From positions 1 through 7,912 of the forward strand of contig JAJZTO010000119.1 of the NCBI GenBank assembly GCA_021848865.1: 7,912 nucleotides of DNA, written 5' to 3'. The notes under the pieces are model-generated. The model searched no databases and was not told where the DNA came from. It was given only the letters and a program-made list of their open reading frames with translations. Below, piece after piece: positions 4,594 through 7,912 of the stretch. Made by a program: the position numbers and the translations under genes. This stretch comes from Myxococcales bacterium. Lineage in GTDB: Bacteria; Myxococcota; Myxococcia; Myxococcales; Anaeromyxobacteraceae. Within the stretch, counting starts at the first letter, position 1. Every line of letters begins with the position of its first letter.

Positions 4594-6387
4594 CTACTTC
4601 GCGGCGACGCGCCGCGCGCCCTTCACCGCGGCGAGCAGCATCTGCCGCTGCATCTCCAGCTGGACCGGCAGGGTCTTGCCCAGGCCCTGGAACCAGGCGG
4701 CCTGGGACTCGAGCTCGGTCTCCCACTCCGCCAGGTCGATGCGGGTGGCGGCGGCCGCCGTCTCGGCCGGCGCGTCGAGCCCGCGCAGGTCGAGGTCGCC
4801 CTCGCGCGGCGTCCAGCCCAGCAGCGTCTCCTGCGCTCCCACCCGGCCCTGGCAGCGGTCGATGATCCACTTCAGGACCCGCATGTTGTCGCCGTAGCCC
4901 GGCCAGAGGAACTTGCCCTCGGGGCTCTTCCGGAACCAGTTCACCAGGAAGACCTTGGGCGGCAGCGGGATGCGCGACTGCATGTCGAGCCAGTGCTGCA
5001 GGTAGCTGCCGGCGTCGTAGCCCATGAAGGGCAGCATGGCCATGGGGTCGCGCCGGACCACGCCCACCGCGCCGGTGGCGGCGGCGGTGGTCTCCGAGCC
5101 CATGGTCGAGCCCAGGTAGACGCCGTGGGTCCAGTTGAAGGACTGGAGCACCAGCGGGACGGTGGTGGAGCGGCGCCCGCCGAAGATCAGGGCGCTGATG
5201 GGCACCCCCTGCGGATCGTGGGCGAAGCGGGAGAGCGCCGGGTTGTTGTCCATCGGCGCGGTGAAGCGGCTGTTGGGGTGGGCCGCCTTCTCGGTGGAGC
5301 CCTTCTTCCAGGGGTGGCCCTTCCAGTCGGTCAGGGACTCGGGGACGGCGCCGTCCATGCCCTCCCACCAGACGTCCATGTCGGGCGTCAGCGCCACGTT
5401 GGTGAAGAGCGAGTCCTTCTCCACCGAGCGCATGGCGTTGGGGTTGGTCTTGTAGTTGGTGCCCGGGGCCACGCCGAAGTAGCCGAACTCGGGGTTCACC
5501 GCCCAGAGCCGGCCGTCGGCGCCCACCCGCATCCAGGCGATGTCGTCGCCGACGGTGCGGATCTTCCAGCCCGGGAAGGCGGCGGGCGGGATCAGCATGG
5601 CGAAGTTGGTCTTGCCGCAGGCCGAGGGGAAGGCGGCGGCGACGTAGCTCACCTCGCCCTGCGGGCTCTCGGCCTCGAGGATCAGCATGTGCTCGGCCAG
5701 CCAGCCCTCGCTCCTCGCCAGGTAGCTGGCGATGCGCAGCGCCAGGCACTTCTTGCCCAGCAGGGCGTTGCCGCCGTAGCCGGAGCCCACCGACCAGATG
5801 GTGTTGTCCTGCGGGAAGTGGCAGATGAAGCGGCGGTCGGGGTGGCAGTCGGCCACCGAGTGCATGCCCTTGTTGAAGTCGGGGGCGTCGCCGAGCCGGT
5901 CCAGCGCCACCTTCCCCATGCGCGCCATCATCCGCATGTTCAGCGCCACGTAGACCGAGTCGGTCAGCTCGATCCCCACCTTGGAGAAGGGCGAGTCGTT
6001 GGGCCCCATGATGTAGGGGACCACGTACATGGTGCGGCCCTTCATGGCGCCGTCGTAGATGGCGCCGAGCTTCCGGTAGGCCTCGTCCGGCGCCATCCAG
6101 TTGTTGGTGGGGCCGGCTTCCTCCCGGGTGGGCGTGCAGATGAAGGTGAGGTGCTCGACCCGGGCCACGTCGCTGGGGTTGGAGCGGTGGTAGTAGCAGC
6201 CGGGCCGCTTCTTCGGGTTCAGGGGAACGAGGACGCCCTGGGCCACCGCCTCGTCGGTGAGCCGCTTCTTCTCCCCCTCGGAGCCGTCGCACCAGTAGAC
6301 GCGGTCCGGCTTGGCCATCCTGGCCATGGCGTCGACCCAGGCGGAGAGGTGCGGGTTCGACGTGAGGGGACTGGAATTCGCGGCCAT
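4594..6387 (-). CDS. pckG: Phosphoenolpyruvate carboxykinase (GTP)
   Basis: PckG converts oxaloacetate and GTP to phosphoenolpyruvate, CO2 and GDP, linking the TCA cycle to gluconeogenesis; it can also run in the carboxylating direction. The 597-residue length is normal for the cytoplasmic GTP-type family. Visible motifs are KGRTMYVVPYIMGP (116-129), GIELTDSVYV (138-147), SGYGGNALLGKKCLALRIAS (202-221) with a metal-ligand Lys, EHMLIL (232-237) with its metal-ligand His, the P-loop FPSACGKTN (253-261) containing the reactive Cys257, VGDDIAWM (279-286) with metal-binding Asp, GVPISALIFGGRR (394-406), and NWFRKSPEGKFLWPGYGDN (483-501). The Cys-containing P-loop and GGRR separate it from the ATP-type pckA family. 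The ATG at 6387 is preceded by AGGAG with 6-nt spacing. The TANGO2-family and DUF971 genes follow closely, so it is probably the first gene of a three-gene operon. Confidence 0.98.
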   Translation of the reverse strand: MAANSSPLTSNPHLSAWVDAMARMAKPDRVYWCDGSEGEKKRLTDEAVAQGVLVPLNPKKRPGCYYHRSNPSDVARVEHLTFICTPTREEAGPTNNWMAPDEAYRKLGAIYDGAMKGRTMYVVPYIMGPNDSPFSKVGIELTDSVYVALNMRMMARMGKVALDRLGDAPDFNKGMHSVADCHPDRRFICHFPQDNTIWSVGSGYGGNALLGKKCLALRIASYLARSEGWLAEHMLILEAESPQGEVSYVAAAFPSACGKTNFAMLIPPAAFPGWKIRTVGDDIAWMRVGADGRLWAVNPEFGYFGVAPGTNYKTNPNAMRSVEKDSLFTNVALTPDMDVWWEGMDGAVPESLTDWKGHPWKKGSTEKAAHPNSRFTAPMDNNPALSRFAHDPQGVPISALIFGGRRSTTVPLVLQSFNWTHGVYLGSTMGSETTAAATGAVGVVRRDPMAMLPFMGYDAGSYLQHWLDMQSRIPLPPKVFLVNWFRKSPEGKFLWPGYGDNMRVLKWIIDRCQGRVGAQETLLGWTPREGDLDLRGLDAPAETAAAATRIDLAEWETELESQAAWFQGLGKTLPVQLEMQRQMLLAAVKGARRVAAK

Positions 6388-6393
6388 GCGGGG

Positions 6394-6398
6394 CTCCT
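6394..6398 (-). promoter_or_regulatory. Shine-Dalgarno site of pckG
   Basis: AGGAG on the minus strand sits 6 nt before the pckG ATG at 6387 and fixes that start. Just upstream of it the leader holds an unbroken pyrimidine run (6406-6424 read on the minus strand). Confidence 0.85.
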
Positions 6399-6434
6399 GG
6401 CGGGTGGAGAGGGGGAGGGGAAGACGGGCCTGGT

Positions 6435-6463
6435 ACCCTAGCCGATGGAGGCGGTCCGATCCA
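6435..6463 (-). promoter_or_regulatory. Possible pckG promoter
   Basis: On the minus strand TAGGGT (6440-6435) fits a TANNNT -10 box. TGGATC (6463-6458), 17 nt upstream, matches the TTGACA -35 consensus at three of six bases. The start would lie near 6428, giving a leader of about 40 nt that includes the pyrimidine run and the AGGAG. It is a weak match, supported mainly by its placement in the only gap before pckG. Confidence 0.3.
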
Positions 6464-6480
6464 CCGGCGCGTGGCGCCGG
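6464..6480 (-). terminator. Hairpin after the S1-domain gene
   Basis: CCGGCGC (6464-6470) and GCGCCGG (6474-6480) form a perfect 7-bp inverted repeat around a 3-nt loop, about 34 nt downstream of the S1 gene stop on the minus strand. No T-run follows, so it may be a terminator that works without one, an mRNA 3'-end stabiliser, or a chance GC-rich palindrome. It lies directly upstream of the proposed pckG -35 box. Confidence 0.35.
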
Positions 6481-6513
6481 CGCCCGGCCCAGGACGCGTT
6501 GCGTCGAGGCGGC

Positions 6514-7912
6514 CTAGCCCTTGAGCTTGTCCTTGAGGAGGTCGCCGAGCGTGCCGAAGCCCTTGCCCCCCTTGCCGCGGGGCGCGGTCTTCATCCACTC
6601 CTGGGCCTGGGCTCGCTCCTCGGCCGCCTCGGCCTGGGTCTTCGAGAGGCGGATGCGGCCGCGCTCGTCGATCTCCAGCACCAGGCACTTCAGCTCGTCG
6701 CCGGCCTTGAAGGCGCGGCGCAGGTCGGCGCCGCGCGGCGTCCCGGTCTCGGCCGCCGGCACCAGGCCGCGCCCGCCGGCGAAGCGCACGAACAGGCCGA
6801 AGGTCTCGATCTTGTCCACGGTGGCGGCCACCACGTCGCCGGGCCGGGGCGGCGCGGGCGGCGTCACCGCCGGCGCCGCGGGCGCGTCGCCCTTCGCCGG
6901 CTCGGGGCGCGGCGTCAGCGCGCGCACCGAGAGGGAGATGCGCTCCCCCTTCTTCGCGTCCTGGTCGATGCGCAGGACCTGCACCCGCACCAGGTCGCCG
7001 GCCTTCAGCAGGTCCTGGGGCTTCGAGACCCGGTCCCAGGCCAGCTCGGAGACGTGCACCAGCCCCTCGAGGCCGCCGAGGTCGACGAAGGCGCCGTAGT
7101 CCTGGACGCTGGTGACGGTGCCGTCGAAGATCGCCCCCTCGGAGAGCAGCTCGCGGGTCCGGCGCGCCTTCTCGGCCCGCTCCTCCTCCAGCAGCGCCCG
7201 GCGCGAGAGCACGGCGTCGCGCCCGTCGGCCCGCTGCACCTTGAAGGAGAGCTTCTGGCCGACGAAGGTGGAGGGATCGCCGACGAAGCGGACGTCGATC
7301 TGGGACATGGGGCAGAAGGCCCGCTGCCCGTGGACCTCGACCTCCAGCCCGCCCTTGTTGGCGGCCTTGACCACGCCCTCCACCGGGAGGCCGGACTGGG
7401 CCGCCTCGACGAGCAGCTCGCGCCCGGCCTGGCCCGCCTCGCGGCGGTGGCCCTTCGAGACGATCACGCCCCGCTCGCCCACCTTGACGACCACGCCGTC
7501 GACGATGTCGCCCTCGCGGGCGGTGAGCTGGCCCTCCTCGTCCTGCAGCTCGACCGTCTCGATCATGCCCTCGGCCACGCCGGAGCCCAGCTCCAGGAAG
7601 GCCACGTCCTGGCCGAGCTGGATGATCTTGGCCGCGACCTTGTCGCCCACCTTGTGGCGCGAGCGCGGCGCCTCCTGCGAGCCGGCGAGCAGCTCGGCGA
7701 AGGAGCCCTCGTCGGCGACCGGGGCCTCGGGCGCCGGAGGCGGCTCGCCCGGGGGGAGCTGCGGCCCCGGCGCGGGCCGCTCTTCGCGGGCGCCGCGCGG
7801 CTCCCGCTCGGGCCTGCGCTCGCCGCGGGGCCGGCCGCCCGCAGGCCCCCCGCGCCCGCCGCCCGGCCGGCGGCCGCCCGGTCCCCGCGGGTCCCGGGGC
7901 TTGCCGTGGGTG
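6514..7912 (-). CDS. S1-repeat RNA-binding protein, N-terminus cut by window edge
   Basis: At least 465 residues are visible, with no stop up to the window edge, so the true start is beyond 7912. The first GTG that could be mistaken for a start (7650) lies inside the first S1 unit: the KVGDKV that opens that fold reads through it, and a conserved-looking GSFAELLAG stretch lies further upstream. Counting from the codon at 7650, S1-like units span about 1-66 (divergent), 86-152, 170-244 (canonical: GTVTSVQDYGAFVDLGGLEGLVHVSEL) and 270-338, with a Pro/Ala linker at 246-269 and a basic C-terminal tail ending GFGTLGDLLKDKLKG. The visible N-terminal 50 residues are 38 Arg, Gly or Pro. The repeats bind single-stranded RNA and occur in ribosomal protein S1 and related translation or RNA-decay factors. 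It may be an S1 paralogue rather than the main ribosomal S1, which usually has six repeats. The frame is open through 7911. Confidence 0.88.
   Translation of the reverse strand, partial: THGKPRDPRGPGGRRPGGGRGGPAGGRPRGERRPEREPRGAREERPAPGPQLPPGEPPPAPEAPVADEGSFAELLAGSQEAPRSRHKVGDKVAAKIIQLGQDVAFLELGSGVAEGMIETVELQDEEGQLTAREGDIVDGVVVKVGERGVIVSKGHRREAGQAGRELLVEAAQSGLPVEGVVKAANKGGLEVEVHGQRAFCPMSQIDVRFVGDPSTFVGQKLSFKVQRADGRDAVLSRRALLEEERAEKARRTRELLSEGAIFDGTVTSVQDYGAFVDLGGLEGLVHVSELAWDRVSKPQDLLKAGDLVRVQVLRIDQDAKKGERISLSVRALTPRPEPAKGDAPAAPAVTPPAPPRPGDVVAATVDKIETFGLFVRFAGGRGLVPAAETGTPRGADLRRAFKAGDELKCLVLEIDERGRIRLSKTQAEAAEERAQAQEWMKTAPRGKGGKGFGTLGDLLKDKLKG

Noticed and set aside
3580..6441. A 953-codon open frame on the plus strand opposite pckG and the TANGO2-family gene
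   Set aside because: It is antisense to two clearly recognised genes. Its translation is low-complexity (Gly, Ala, Arg, Val, His rich) with no family motif; the lack of stops follows from the extreme GC content.
3773..6688. A 971-codon open frame on the minus strand in another register over pckG
   Set aside because: It overlaps four real genes in a different frame, the translation is Arg/Pro/Gly-rich with no domain, and conserved motifs are found only in the pckG and neighbouring frames.
6521..7099. A 192-codon plus-strand frame opposite the S1 gene
   Set aside because: It is Ser/Arg/Pro-rich with no domain and is antisense to canonical S1 repeats.
1..7912. A defence system, mobile island or other novel multi-gene module
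   Set aside because: All seven genes belong to recognised families, composition is uniform, and no transposase, integrase, toxin-antitoxin pair, repeat array or attachment site was seen.

Overview
The window looks like an ordinary, very GC-rich bacterial chromosome segment packed with housekeeping genes. Third codon positions are almost all G or C, so long open frames appear on the wrong strand. The composition, the protein types and the many GTG starts fit a Myxococcota-type genome such as Anaeromyxobacter. That placement is inference from composition and protein style; no marker here proves it.

Layout. Plus strand, 1-2354: panB, panC and smpB form a compact cluster. panB and panC encode two steps of pantothenate (vitamin B5) synthesis: ketopantoate formation, then the ATP-dependent joining of pantoate to beta-alanine. 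smpB overlaps the end of panC in a GTGA arrangement and encodes the tmRNA partner for ribosome rescue. After a 198-bp intergenic region rich in inverted repeats (2355-2552), a fourth plus-strand gene (2553-3458) encodes an HD-GYP-like protein whose active-site motifs are partly degenerate.

Minus strand, 3465-7912: reading 5' to 3' the order is an S1-repeat RNA-binding protein (cut by the right edge of the window), then pckG (GTP-type phosphoenolpyruvate carboxykinase), a TANGO2/NRDE-family protein, and a small DUF971 protein with a CxCxxC motif. The last three are tightly spaced (6 bp and 34 bp) and probably form one operon. The HD gene and the DUF971 gene converge with only 6 bp between their stop codons. 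The only intergenic regions above 40 bp are 2355-2552 and 6388-6513; no gene-free stretch exceeds 300 bp. No tRNA, rRNA, CRISPR array, insertion sequence or phage feature was seen.

No convincing new multi-gene system is present. The points most worth a second look are: the degenerate HD-GYP protein; the Arg/Gly/Pro-rich N-terminal tail of the S1 protein, which runs off the window and shows that the GTG at 7650 is not its true start; promoter-like TANNNT boxes placed so close to panC and the HD gene that both could be made from leaderless or near-leaderless mRNAs; a changed residue in the SmpB tail; and the PEPCK-TANGO2-DUF971 gene association.
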